The translations under genes and the position numbers were made by a program. From contig NC_071398.1 in assembly GCF_022682495.2 (NCBI RefSeq), positions 26,229,426 through 26,293,425 of the forward strand: a DNA stretch of 64,000 nucleotides, read 5' to 3'. The notes under the pieces are model-generated. The model was not told the origin of the DNA. It did no database searches and worked only from the letters and a program-made list of their open reading frames with translations. Positions 53,860-63,639 of the stretch are shown piece by piece (position 1 is the stretch's first letter; every line of letters starts with the position of its first letter). The stretch is from Desmodus rotundus (Eukaryota > Chordata > Mammalia > Chiroptera > Phyllostomidae).

Positions 53860-54600
53860 ACTCACTCATTCATTCAAAAACATTCTTTGAGGGTTTATAG
53901 TAGGAGGATACAAGACGAGGGAGAAGGATACCATTATCCCAATGTGTAAAGGGGATACAGCTGTGAGACTTAGAAAGGAGAAGTTACTATAAAGGAGGGT
54001 TCTTGGGTATTCTTCATGAGCATAATAAGTGCTGATGAGTAGCTAATCATGGAGGGAAAAGTTTTCTGCATGGAGACTGGAGGTGTTGGAGAAGTTAAAT
54101 ATTACAAGGCAGAGGGGACAGCATGTGCAAAGTCCTGGTGGCTGGAGAAGGTGTGGTGTGTTCTTGAGCAGGAAGCAGCTCGGTGGACAGGAGCCTGATA
54201 GGGTACCCTGGCAGGCACAGTCCAGGTGCTGGTGGGCCTGCAGACCTTGTTGCACATATCCCAGACTCTTCCTGTCTGAGGAAATGGGAAGTCCATGAAA
54301 TGATAAGCAGGGAAGTGGCACTATTAGAAAAGAATATTCACATTTCACAAAGAGCTCTCTGGTTGGAGGATAGGGAGTGGACTGGACATGACCATCTTGG
54401 ATGTGGGGCTGTCACAATATTCAGGTAAGATGTGATGGGGGATTGACCTACCTTTACTGCTGTAGAAATGGAGTGAGGTAGAAGGCATTTTGAGTTATTT
54501 GGGTGGTAAAATCCACATGATATAGTGTGGATTGAATATGGAAGGTGCAGGAGAAATGGACAGCAAGGATAACATCTCAATTTCTAGCTTGCCTTATTCA
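53860..54600 (+). repeat. L2 LINE, long 3' segment
   Basis: 'actcactcattcattcaaaaacattctttgagggtttatag', 'ggcagaggggacagcatgtgcaaagtcctggtggctggagaag', 'gaaatgataagcagggaagtggcact', 'aaagagctctctggttggagg' and 'gggtggtaaaatccacatgat' follow L2 through about 740 bases, the longest L2 copy here. Confidence 0.75.
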
Positions 54601-54604
54601 ATGA

Positions 54605-56735
54605 CTGGTGTTGCCTGTCATTCAGCTGTTCAAAAGCACTGGGAGAAAACCAGATATGGGGAAGGGATGGCACTTTCCCCGTGTTATGTGGCTTTAGCTT
54701 TCTAGAGTGATTAGATTTCAGGAAACAAAGGCTGAACCATGTTGAGTGAGCACAAGTTTTACTAGTTTTATTTTGCTATATTCTTTCAGAGACCCCCTCC
54801 CCCTCAGTTAAAGAGCAAGCATTTCCTCACCAGTATGTACCAAACATGCCACATCATCCATTACAGATTATCCAAACAGTAGATACCTTGGTCTTGCAGG
54901 GGTCTCTGGTATACCTTTTGTCCTTCATTGCTGCTGGAGAAGCTAGAGCTGTATCTTCCCCTCTTTTGATCACCATAGGAGTTTTACCCTTTCCTAAATG
55001 TGTGTGGGTAGCCTTCCCTTTCCTGTCACCTGTGTAATATCTCAACATCCTCATGCTTTTGGAAGGGATCATTTAGTGTTTTGATCCTTTGAACCGGTGA
55101 ATTCAGGTAAACAGGCTTCATCTCAGAAGCTAGGTCAGGCTAAGTGGTAGGGGCTGCCGCATATGTGTATAGAAGATTCTGGAGCCATATCTAGGCTTTC
55201 CAGGAAAGAATTCTGGGATTAATTGGTAGTGTCGGTCATGGTCTCAAAACAGGAGAACGATGTCATATAATCCGTCCATTTTATTCCTCCTTTAGTCTTT
55301 CCCAATTGCTAGCTTATCTCTTTAATCTATAAACATATTAGATATTTACAATATCCCACACTTCAATATGTTGTTTTTTTTGGATATTTCTGCATTTCCT
55401 CAAATGCACTATATATTCTATGACAGCAAGCATCAATTTGTCTGTTTCTAATTTTTGGTCTCCTCCTCAGCACTTGGGTGCCCAGAGGGTTTAAGAAATT
55501 ATCTTTAACTCTACTTTCCACCGTGTCCTCTCTCTTTACCCCGTCTCTGTGTATCTACCACCCGTGACAGGGTTGGCATGTGGCTCTGGGGCTGAGTGTA
55601 GGAAACTTCATCTCTTATCCCTCCCTTGGCTTTTGTGTGTGCTGCTCCCAAAGTAGCTTTGGAATTAGAGTCCAGAGGAGGAATATCTGACAGCATTGTT
55701 GGGTTAGGTATCTTTTGTACAGACCCATTCAAGCCTCGTAACACTCTTTTCAGGGACAGGAATCTGTTTTGCTGATCTACGGTCAAAGCCCCTGTCTGAA
55801 CTCCTGCAAGAAACATAATTGTTAAGTCATTGATTGATTCTCCTTTGAGTCGGAACAGCAGGAGATCTGAACATGAGGGCGCAAGGGTATGCACTGCAGC
55901 CTGACAGAGCTAAGCTGAATAACTTTTGGATTTATAAGAGAGTACATTTAATTTTTAACAGATTATATACAAGATATTGAGTGACATTAAACACAGGGTT
56001 AAATCAACCATAACCCATTTAAAGCAGCCTTGCAGATAAAAGTCCCAAATCTACTAGCCTGCCAAATATATTCTTTGTCCACACACATTTGTCAGTTCTT
56101 TCCACAACACTAAGCCTTTCTAATGCTTCTCTGGGAGTTACTTTTCTCCCTCCCAAGCCTAAAATATAGGCGACATCTACTCTCTGTGGAATAGATAGGA
56201 TTGACAAGGGAAAATCCCTGGATTTGTGATTGTTAATCCTTTGGTGATCACAGACCCTTCTGAGATTGTGATGAACTCTTGGGACTGCTTCTTAGTCAGA
56301 AAAGAAATGATGTAAATACTTACATTTTGCACACAATCTATTGTGTTACATTTGAGATTGATTCCATTCATATCATAGAGTATAAAAATAATTACCTTAG
56401 TTATGTTCCAAAGTAAAAATTAATGGTAACACTGTTGTTTTGCAAATGTTAGAAATTTTAAGTTACAAAATCTTTGATATGGCAACAAGGATGTCATTTT
56501 CAATGACCAGTCAATTTCTGCACCTTTGGGTTTGATGGTAACAAATAAGAAAACAGACTAATTAATGTATGTGGCAGCAACAAAATCAGAACTCCCATGG
56601 CTCACTTTGCCAGAGAAATGTAGGCTGGTGTCAAGAAAAGTGGGCTATAAGACTATTCCAGCTTCTGTTTAATGATTTCCTTGTTCTCAGGTCATTTAGG
56701 TTAGCTATGACTGGTTTCAATCATTTGAGGCTATC
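54605..56735. other. Unassigned 2.1 kb
   Basis: No repeat is recognised. On the minus strand a 127-codon frame (55511-55894) and a 62-codon frame (56019-56207, with ILGLGGRKVTPREALERL) are charged and look less random than most. I cannot link them to a family, and the lengths are within chance. Confidence 0.35.
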
Positions 56736-56739
56736 TATG

Positions 56740-57244
56740 TGTATTAATTATCTATTGCTGGCATTAAAATTACCCCAAATTCCAGTGTCTTCAAAATTAT
56801 TTATTATCTCAGGCACAGTCTATCTCGGTGGTTCTGGTTCAGAGTCTTTCATGATCTTGTTGTCAAAATGTTGGCCAGGGCTGCAGTTTCATCTGAAGGC
56901 TTGACCAGGGCTGGGGGATCTTTTAAGACAGTGCCTTCACATGCCTATTGGCAGGAGGCGTCAGTTCCTTAACACATCGGTGTCTCCGTGGGCATTCTGG
57001 AGTATTTACACAGATGGCAACTGGCCTTCCTCAGAGTGGCATTGCTCAGAGAGAGAAAAGCAGGGCAGCATCCAGAATGTCTTTTATGTCCTAACTGTGG
57101 CTGTCGTGCACCATCACTTTTATCACACTCTATTAGAAACCAGTCACTAAGTCGTGCTCCACACTCAAAGAGAAAAGAATTAAGCTTCACCTCTTGAAGG
57201 AGAAGGGTCAAAGAATTTGTAGACATATTTTAAAACCACCACAC
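56740..57244 (-). mobile_element. MaLR/MLT1-like LTR, antisense
   Basis: 'gtattaattatctattgctggc', 'ttattatctcaggcacagtctatctcggtggttctggttcagagtctttcatgat', 'ggccagggctgcagtttcatctgaaggcttgaccagggctgggg', 'cctattggcaggaggcgtcagttcctt', 'agtcactaagtcgtgctccacactcaaag' and 'ttgaaggagaagggtcaaagaatttgtagacatattttaaaaccacca' follow a well-known MLT1-type LTR in reverse. Confidence 0.75.
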
Positions 57245-57620
57245 TATGCAGTTAAAGAAAGAATTGTGCATTCATGTCTCAATTTTAAGGTGGTTTGAAA
57301 AAACTTAACCACCATTAGAACAGTTCATCCATGTCTCCAGGTACTGAAGATAAAGACAGCTCCCTGCAGAGAAAATGATGAGTCTGGAAAATTGGGGCAC
57401 TGGTAAAAGTGAGAGTTCTACTTCCCGGGCTACATTATCTCTACCCTCTTTGGTGTTCTCTGACAAGTGTGAAGCGTCCATGGATCTGAAGCATATGTTT
57501 GCACCCAAAAGCAAAGATGGGAGCTGGTAAGGATAACTTGATCTTATTGAAGACTCAGGTGAGAACTGTGTTTTCCTGGGTATCTTCTGAACGTGGTGAG
57601 TGAAAAGGAAGAAAGTATAA
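57245..57620. other. Unassigned spacer between two LTRs
   Basis: 375 bases between two LTR-like elements of the same orientation; too short for an internal retroviral region and no viral motif is seen. Confidence 0.4.
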
Positions 57621-57621
57621 C

Positions 57622-58045
57622 AGATTTTGCTGTGTAACAAAACCTCAGTAGCATATGACAGGTAGCATTTTTTGCCCATGCATATGGGGTCAGCTGTCAG
57701 CTAGGTGGCTCTCCTGATCTTGTCTGGTTACTCACATGCTGTGGAGTCAGCTGACTGTTGGTTGATCTATGTTGGCCTCAGCTGTGATGACTGAGGTGAC
57801 TTGGCTTTGCCCCATGATTCCCACCTTGTAGCATGTTTAGCTCTGACATGTTCTCAGAGTAATGGCAGAGGCACAAGAGAGCAATCACCTATGGGTGCTT
57901 TTCAAGCCTGTTTGGCAAGCATTCCATTGGCAAGCACTTTGTGGCTGAGGCCAGCGTCAAAGTGGGAGGATACTGAATAGTTACATGGCTGTGATGATGG
58001 GAGTGGAGTGGAAGAATCAGGGCCATTTTTGCACTCTTATTACAG
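57622..58045 (-). mobile_element. Second MaLR/MLT1-like LTR, antisense
   Basis: 'ttttgctgtgtaacaaaacctcagtagc', 'gggtcagctgtcagctaggtggctctcctgatcttgtctggttactcacatgctgtggagtcagctgactg' and 'gggaatcagggccatttttgc'-type end fit the reverse of an MLT1-class LTR (end 'gccatttttgcaatctacca'). Subfamily differs from the copy at 56740. Confidence 0.6.
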
Positions 58046-58089
58046 GAAGGTGAAGAAATAGCCTTTTCTTCTTTTTTAAAAACAGGGAT

Positions 58090-58328
58090 CCACACATTTT
58101 CTTTTTCTGTAAATGGACATATAGTAAATATTTTACGTTTTGCAGGCCCCATGTGGGCTCTGTTGCATGTTCTCCTCCTCCTTATTTTGTCCCTCCTGCT
58201 CCTTCTCCTTTTTCTCCTCCTTTTACTAGTATTTCAAACTGTAAATACCGTTTCTAACTTATAGGCTGTACAGAATTGGGCTGCAGGGCAGATTTGACCC
58301 ATGGGCCATAGTTTGCCAACCTCTGGTT
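58090..58328 (+). mobile_element. hAT-Charlie element with pyrimidine-tract core
   Basis: 'ctttttctgtaaatggacatatagtaaatattttacgttttgcaggcc' and 'ggcagatttgacccatgggccatagtttgccaacctctgg' are the two ends of the same hAT family as 2845-3052. The middle (58160-58225) is a CTCCTTCTCC-like tract not found in the other copy. Confidence 0.85.
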
Positions 58329-58374
58329 TAAGTGGAAAGAAGATCTTCATGTAATAATAATTTATTATGATCTG

Positions 58375-58505
58375 TGTACAAAAATATTCACATCTGTTGT
58401 TTTATTTGATCCTCACACCACTCTGATTGTTCAAGGTAGATATTACTAATACCTTTGTTTTCGTATAGGGAGAGATGTGAACTAATTTGGTGAAACTGGG
58501 ATCTG
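58375..58505 (-). repeat. MIR fragment, antisense
   Basis: 'ttttatttgatcctcacaccactctgattgttcaaggtagatattactaatacc' then 'agggagagatgtgaactaa' are reverse MIR. Confidence 0.6.
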
Positions 58506-58509
58506 GCTG

Positions 58510-59370
58510 CAGTGGGGGCTGGGAGGGCCCTCGTGTTTACTTAAGGTTATTCTGCCAAGAATATCTGCTCATCTCCCCTGCATCTGGCGCTGAGCTTCCA
58601 GGAGGACTAGTACGTGAGGAGAGTAGTCTTCTCCAACCTCCCGAGAACAGACACTGTGCAGGTGGAAGGGAAGCAAGCCATCTAATGATGTTAATTTCCA
58701 CCCCACACCGGCTATATGAGGCTGATTGGACAGGTGCAGCAGGTAAATCGGCTGATTCCCAGGTCCCATTTCCCAGCCTTCACTTCATTAGCATGACCAC
58801 CTTGGTGCTATTTAATCGTCTTCCGGTGAGGCTTCCTTTCTCCTAGGAATCTTTTAGAAATAATGTTTAAAGGATTGTTTGTAAAACAAGTCTTCATATT
58901 GATTAAGGCATTTTTTAAACCAAAATGTAGTCAGCATACACATTTTGATTTTTATATTTAATCTACAAATATAGCTTTTAGTGTTTTTCCTTCTACTATA
59001 ATTCATGACTCTAAACAATATCATTGAACAAATATAGCTAAATATTAAGTTATTCTCTTTTGTCCATGCCAAGTGTTATTTAGCTGTTAGGAGAGCAATG
59101 TTCAATCTAATTTTCATAAACAGTCAATAATACAGCTTATGCAGGCCCATGTAGGTGGTACTAACTTGATGTCTCAAAAATTCTCTGAAAAAAGGAAATA
59201 AAATGATTCAGCCAGTTAATTGGCTAGGCACTTGCATGCAAGTTGTCAAACGAAGTGCTTTGTTAATTTATTTCACAATTGGCTAAGACTGGCTTACTCT
59301 AGAAATTGGGTTACTTTAGAATTATGGCCTATGGAAGCATTTTCTATTGTTTCTCAGAGTATATGTTATG
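58510..59370. promoter_or_regulatory. Repeat-free block, candidate conserved element
   Basis: 58690-58860 combines GCTGATTGGACAGGTGCAGC (TALE-like word beside a CAGGTG E-box), TTCATTAGCATGACC and CTATTTAATCGTC; 58880-59290 is AT-rich unique DNA. The appearance is enhancer-like; conservation untested. A 119-codon plus frame at 58487-58846 is unsupported. Confidence 0.28.
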
Positions 59371-59384
59371 GATATCAATTTCCC

Positions 59385-59594
59385 TTTTTGTAGAGAGAAG
59401 AGAAGAGAAGGAGAAAGAAAGGAGAAGGGAAGGAGAAAGAGAGGGAGAGAAACATCAATGTGTGGTTGCCTCTTGTGTGCCCTCCACTGGGGACCTGGCC
59501 TGCAACCCAGGCATGTGCCCTGCCTGGGAATCAAACCAGTGACCTTTTGGTTGGGAGGCCCATGCTCAATCCACTGAGCTACACCAGCCAGGGC
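59385..59594 (-). mobile_element. Ves-type bat SINE, antisense
   Basis: Left to right: an A/G-rich tail region (59395-59452), 'gagaaacatcaatgtgtggttgcctcttgtgtgccc', 'gacctggcctgcaacccaggcatgtgccctgcctgggaatcaaaccagtgacc' and 'atccactgagctacaccagccagggc'. The tRNA-like head with box A/B promoter remnants is at right, read on the minus strand. ATATCAATTTCCC (59372-59384) and ATATTAATTTCTC (59599-59611) form an 11/13 target duplication. Confidence 0.95.
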
Positions 59595-59611
59595 CCCAAT
59601 ATTAATTTCTC

Positions 59612-60023
59612 AAGATGATGGAAAGTGTTACAGAATCTAACATACATTTAGGTAAACACCTAGGTTAAACAAAATTAAATTATTATTTTTTAACTGCAGG
59701 ACTTCTCAGAGTATTATGTGAATGGGCATCCTGAATTTTCTTGTAGAAGTTAGAGTGCAGCAGTATCCATGGGGCCTTTTGTTCACAGAACACCTCATGA
59801 GACAATATTCCATGGAACAAACGTAGAGAATCACTACAGAAAGTGAAATGTCACCAACACTTTATGCCAGAGTAGAATGCTGGAATCAACCAGTGAACAG
59901 TAGTAGTGTATTAGTGGAAGTTAATTAGTGGGAGTTCTTTTCAAATACTCAGTTCAAACCTCAGTGTTTTAAGAAAAATATCATAACAAAAATCAGGGCT
60001 AGTAATTGTTTAATGTATGTATA
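59612..60023. other. Unassigned non-coding stretch
   Basis: AT-rich; 'cagaacacctcatgagacaatattccatggaac' at 59785-59820 might be a DNA-transposon scrap, unassigned. Confidence 0.35.
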
Positions 60024-60025
60024 TA

Positions 60026-60234
60026 CAGCATCCGGCAAAAGTAAGGCTTGCTTGAGTGTGGTTGGTAGGGTAATAATATGGGTGTAATAATTTATAACTT
60101 CAATTTGAAAATTTTGCCTAAAATATCAAAAGGTATGCTTGAGTGTGATATTGTTATGTTACAGAATTACATGCTTATGATTGTGTAATAAAAGATTTTG
60201 TAATAAAAATGGGCGTTATTTGTGCTGGACCCTG
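60026..60234. mobile_element. Mariner-like MITE, 209 bp, TA target site
   Basis: The left end reads CAGCATCCGGCAAAAGTAAG and the right-end complement CAGGGTCCAGCACAAATAAC, an imperfect terminal inverted repeat. TA is present directly outside both ends (60024-60025, 60235-60236), the Tc1/mariner hallmark. There is no transposase. GCTTGAGTGTG occurs twice inside (about 60050 and 60138). It is well kept compared with the MIR/L2 background, so it is likely younger. Confidence 0.8.
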
Positions 60235-60239
60235 TACAT

Positions 60240-60728
60240 CCCTAGGGATTAAGAAGTTAACATTAGTTAATGATTAAGCTTAATCATTTCACAGATTCTA
60301 AGATGTTAAGTCCTGTGCTGGCATTTTGCAAGCATCTGGAGAAAAGCTGCTGTCAGAACATCACAGCTTCTTATCCTGTTTGGAGTTTTACTCTCCTTTC
60401 TGCCCTTGTGCATGGTTCCACTGATGGCATCACTGACTAGATATGTTCTAGTTGCTTTCTGGTATGACTTCCCAGTACATCAAGCCTTGTTTTCTGCATA
60501 CATAGTGATTATCCACAATGATTGCTATGCAGAAAACTAACCTGATCTCTAAAACTACAAAAAGAGGTCATATCTTTATGGTGGCTGATCTCCCCCTGCC
60601 CCTCCCTGAGTATTACAGGCACCATGGCAAGCATTGCTTTCCACCATATTGGACGTTGCCAACCTGCCGTCTGGAGATCGGCTTCAGCTCCAGGTGGCTA
60701 AAAGTGAACTTGTTATCTTTACCATGAG
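60240..60728. other. Unassigned non-coding stretch
   Basis: Nothing recognised. Confidence 0.4.
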
Positions 60729-60729
60729 T

Positions 60730-61080
60730 CAGTTCCTCTTCCTGTTTTCTTTCCCACCCCAGCTAATAACATAAACGTCCTTTTAGGCTCCAAAGTTAGA
60801 AAGTTCTGAGTAATTTTATTTCTTCCTCTTCCTTGCCATCCATTAGTTGACAAATCCTGTTGACAATACCTCTGAAATATTTCTCATGTTTACATCTCCC
60901 TCTCACTTTCATGGGCATTGCCCCAGTTCAGGATCCTATTTTTCTTAGACAAACCCCGTGGTCCCTTTACCATGATCTTTTCCCCCATCCAATTGATACT
61001 TCCACCCCTGTTACTAAGATCCTTAACATTTCTGATTTCTCTTCCTCCTTCTCTTCTGTTTGCTCCTCCTCCTTTTCCAA
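60730..61080 (+). repeat. L2-type LINE 3' fragment
   Basis: 'cttccttgccatccattagttgacaaatcctgttgacaatacctctgaaatatttctc' fits the LINE segment 'catcagcaaatcctgttggctctaccttcaaaatatatcc'; pyrimidine-rich throughout, same family as 37150-37838. Confidence 0.5.
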
Positions 61081-61094
61081 GTGTGTTAAACACA

Positions 61095-61290
61095 TTGTCA
61101 TTCAATCTTTACAATGGCTGAGATTGGTGCTGTTACTATCGACATTTTATAAATGAAAAAGAAACAACAACTGAGGCACAGAGAAGATGTGTAATATACC
61201 CAAAGTCATACAAAGGTGGATATACAATTTCAACCTGGAGGGTTCTGGCCAGATACCTAAGCTCTTGCCCACTAAGCCATGAACTTTGAC
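61095..61290 (-). repeat. MIR SINE, antisense
   Basis: 'cattgtcattcaatctttacaatggctgag', 'gacattttataaatgaaaaagaaacaacaactgaggcacagagaagatgtgtaatatacccaaagtcatac' and 'ctaagctcttgcccactaagcca' are the reverse MIR path. Confidence 0.75.
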
Positions 61291-61439
61291 AATATATGGA
61301 CCTTCTGAAAAACAACCCCAAGTGGGGAAAACCCTCATCTCAAAAACTTCACTGGTTCTTTCTTTTCTATACGACAGTATGAAGACTCTTTAGAATGGTG
61401 CACGTATTTTTGTCTGAAATGTTTTTATTTTGCATTCAT

Positions 61440-61935
61440 TTTTTAAAAAGATAAGCTGTATTAAGGTTTATGTTCAATCAAATGCATCCATTAGGAATAC
61501 ATTCCTATAATTTTTGACAAAATTATGCACCAGGATAACCACCACCAGTTGAAACATAGAATATTTTTATCACTCTAAAAAATCCCTTGTGCCCCTTCCT
61601 CAACTATCCCCACACATGCCTCTGGCTTCAGACAACTACTGACTGGTTTTCTGTCGCTATAGATTAGATTTATTTTTCTAGAATTTTCACATATATGGAA
61701 TCATACAGTATTTTGTGTCTGACTTTCTTTACTCAGAATAATGTTTTTGAGATGTATCTATGTTGTTGAATGTATAAGTAATTGATTCCTTTCTGTTACT
61801 GAGTAGTATTATAATGAGTATTCTACATTTTGTTTATACATGCACCTGTTGGTGGACATCTGGGTTGTTTTCAGTTTGGGGCTTTCATGGGTGAAACTTC
61901 TCTGAACATTCACAAAGGGATCTTTGTGCAGGGTT
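61440..61935 (-). repeat. Old L1M LINE 3' end, antisense
   Basis: 'aagataagctgtattaaggtttatgttcaatcaaatgc', 'gacaaaattatgcaccaggataaccaccacc', 'cctctggcttcagacaactactgactggttttctgtcgctatag', 'atggaatcatacagtattttgtgtctgactttctttactcagaataatg' and 'cctgttggtggacatctgggttgttttcagtttgggg' are the complement of an L1 3' UTR. Confidence 0.82.
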
Positions 61936-61939
61936 TTAT

Positions 61940-62475
61940 TTAAGTGGTATATTAGGGCTTTGATTGCAAAGGACAGAAATCTACCCCCAAAGTAAGTTCC
62001 ACAACTGAAAAATCTAGAGTTGACCTTAAAATTTGTCATTAAAAATGTCTTCTTCTCTTCCTCTCTCAGATATCCTTTCCTCTTTGTTAGCTTCATTCTG
62101 ACAGTCTGTCTCGTGGTAATGTGGCTTCCGGCAGCAGTCTCAGCCTTGCAGTCTATCCCCTCAGCAGCTCCACTGGAAAGACAAGTTTTCTTTTCCCAAC
62201 ACATTCAACACAAATTTTTGAACTACATTTAATCGGCTCTCCTTAGGTCATGTGTTCATTCTTCAACCACTTGTAACAAACGGGGGGATGGGATTCTTTG
62301 ATTTGTCAGGCCATAGTCACATGCCCTCTTCTGAAGCCAGAGTTCTACCCACCACATTAACTTAAATTGCAAGGGGCTCCAGAGAGGTGGCTCCCCACAG
62401 AAACTGGAGCATTGTTATCAAAAGCAGGGAAATGGCTGAGTGACTGGCAAACCAGCAATCACCATCGGTCCTGGC
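61940..62475. repeat. Old interspersed repeat, class unassigned
   Basis: 'agggctttgattgcaaaggacagaaatctacc', 'tccctctttgttagcttcattctgacag'-type, 'ccactggaaagacaagttttcttttccc', 'ggccatagtcacatgccc' and 'gaaatggctgagtgactggcaaaccagcaatc' follow a familiar mammalian repeat ('gcttcattctcaggcaggct ... agcggaaagagagcctctctttccca ... ggtcacatgccc ... aaatggatgctgggcaggcaaa'), possibly an LTR. I cannot name it. Confidence 0.5.
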
Positions 62476-62569
62476 ACTGTCATTCCATTCCACCAATCCT
62501 TCCCCCCTGGTCTTCTGTTCCTTAATGTTATGAGCCAGATTTTCTGGACACTGTAAATTACTTACTCCT

Positions 62570-62925
62570 CAAAGAGCTGCAATTTTCCTGTGCTTACCCT
62601 CATCCACACTGTTCTTTCACCTGTGGCTATGGCAAGCTTACTCACTCCCTGAGTCCAGTTCAAATGCTTTCTACCCCGGAAAGCATCCCGAAACTTGCCC
62701 CTGCCTAGATTAGTGTCAGGGCACCTTATCTACACTCTGTCATAGTTCTTACCATGAAATGTCTAATCATAGAACTGGTTTCTTATGATCTTCACCTCCC
62801 TTACTAAACACGGACAGCATGACAGCCCATCACTGTCTTGCTCATCTGAGTGCTCCCCAGGGCCCAAATGCAGTGCCTTTTATACAGTGTAAGCCCCATA
62901 AATACTTATCGATTGATTCTGGACT
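62570..62925 (+). repeat. L2 LINE 3' end
   Basis: 'gagtccagttcaaatgctttctaccccggaaagcatcccg', 'gtcagggcaccttatctacactctgtcatagttcttaccatgaaatgtc', 'cagcatgacagcccatcactgtcttgctcatctgagtgctccccagggcccaaatgcagtgcctttta' and 'ataaatacttatcgattga' are the L2 terminal blocks in order. Confidence 0.8.
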
Positions 62926-62929
62926 TGCC

Positions 62930-63195
62930 ATCCATTAAGAGAAGTTAATGGAGGTTTTCTGATTCCCAGCAGATAGCCAATTTTGGAATGTAGTATCAGT
63001 CAAATTTCTAAGGATCAATAAGAGTCTTCTTTGGATTTTTCTTTTTCTCAAAGAATATTTTAAAAATAATTTTATTGTATTTTCTCCTTTGCTTTTAACA
63101 ATATGTAAACATTTCAGAAAGGTTGCAAATATAAACGTATAAAATGATAATAAGCTTCTTCCTAGCTTAGGGCCATTGCATGTGGAAGGCTGGAG
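62930..63195. other. Unassigned short stretch
   Basis: AT-rich; nothing recognised. Confidence 0.4.
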
Positions 63196-63199
63196 CCCT

Positions 63200-63495
63200 T
63201 ACACCTTCATCCACCCGGTTCCTAATCAGTCACATCTCAGCAAGAACTTCACTTTGGCCTTGAGACCTTCCCTTGCATCTCAGGGTTGTTTTTTTTTTTA
63301 TAGCACTTATCCTGATAAAAATATATCCTCTAAGTCGACATGTGTATTTCTGTCTCTCTTGACTATAAAATAAGCTCTGTGTGGTTAGGGACCTCATTAG
63401 CATGGTCGCAGTGTTTTCCCATTCATAGAGCAGTGGCTAGCACATAGTAAATGCTCCATAAATATTTATGGCATCAGTTAATGAATGCTCTTGTA
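63200..63495 (+). repeat. L2 LINE 3' end, second copy
   Basis: 'acttcactttggccttgagaccttcccttgc', a T13 run, 'tatagcacttatcctgat', 'ctgtctctcttgactataaaataagctctgtgtggttagggacc' and 'agcagtggctagcacatagtaaatgctccataaatatttatggc' follow the L2 end. Confidence 0.8.
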
Positions 63496-63534
63496 GCAGA
63501 GGTAACCATAGCTTACATATTTTTGTTTTCTTCC

Positions 63535-63635
63535 ACATATATAAACACTATACACTCAGATATGTATGTGTCCATGTGCTTTATACACACACACTATATA
63601 CACACGCACATAGTATATAAGGTATACGTAATGTA
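63535..63635 (+). repeat. TA/CA-rich low-complexity stretch
   Basis: ACATATATAAACACTATACAC and ACACACACTATATACACACGC type units; degenerate. Confidence 0.8.
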
Positions 63636-63639
63636 ATTT

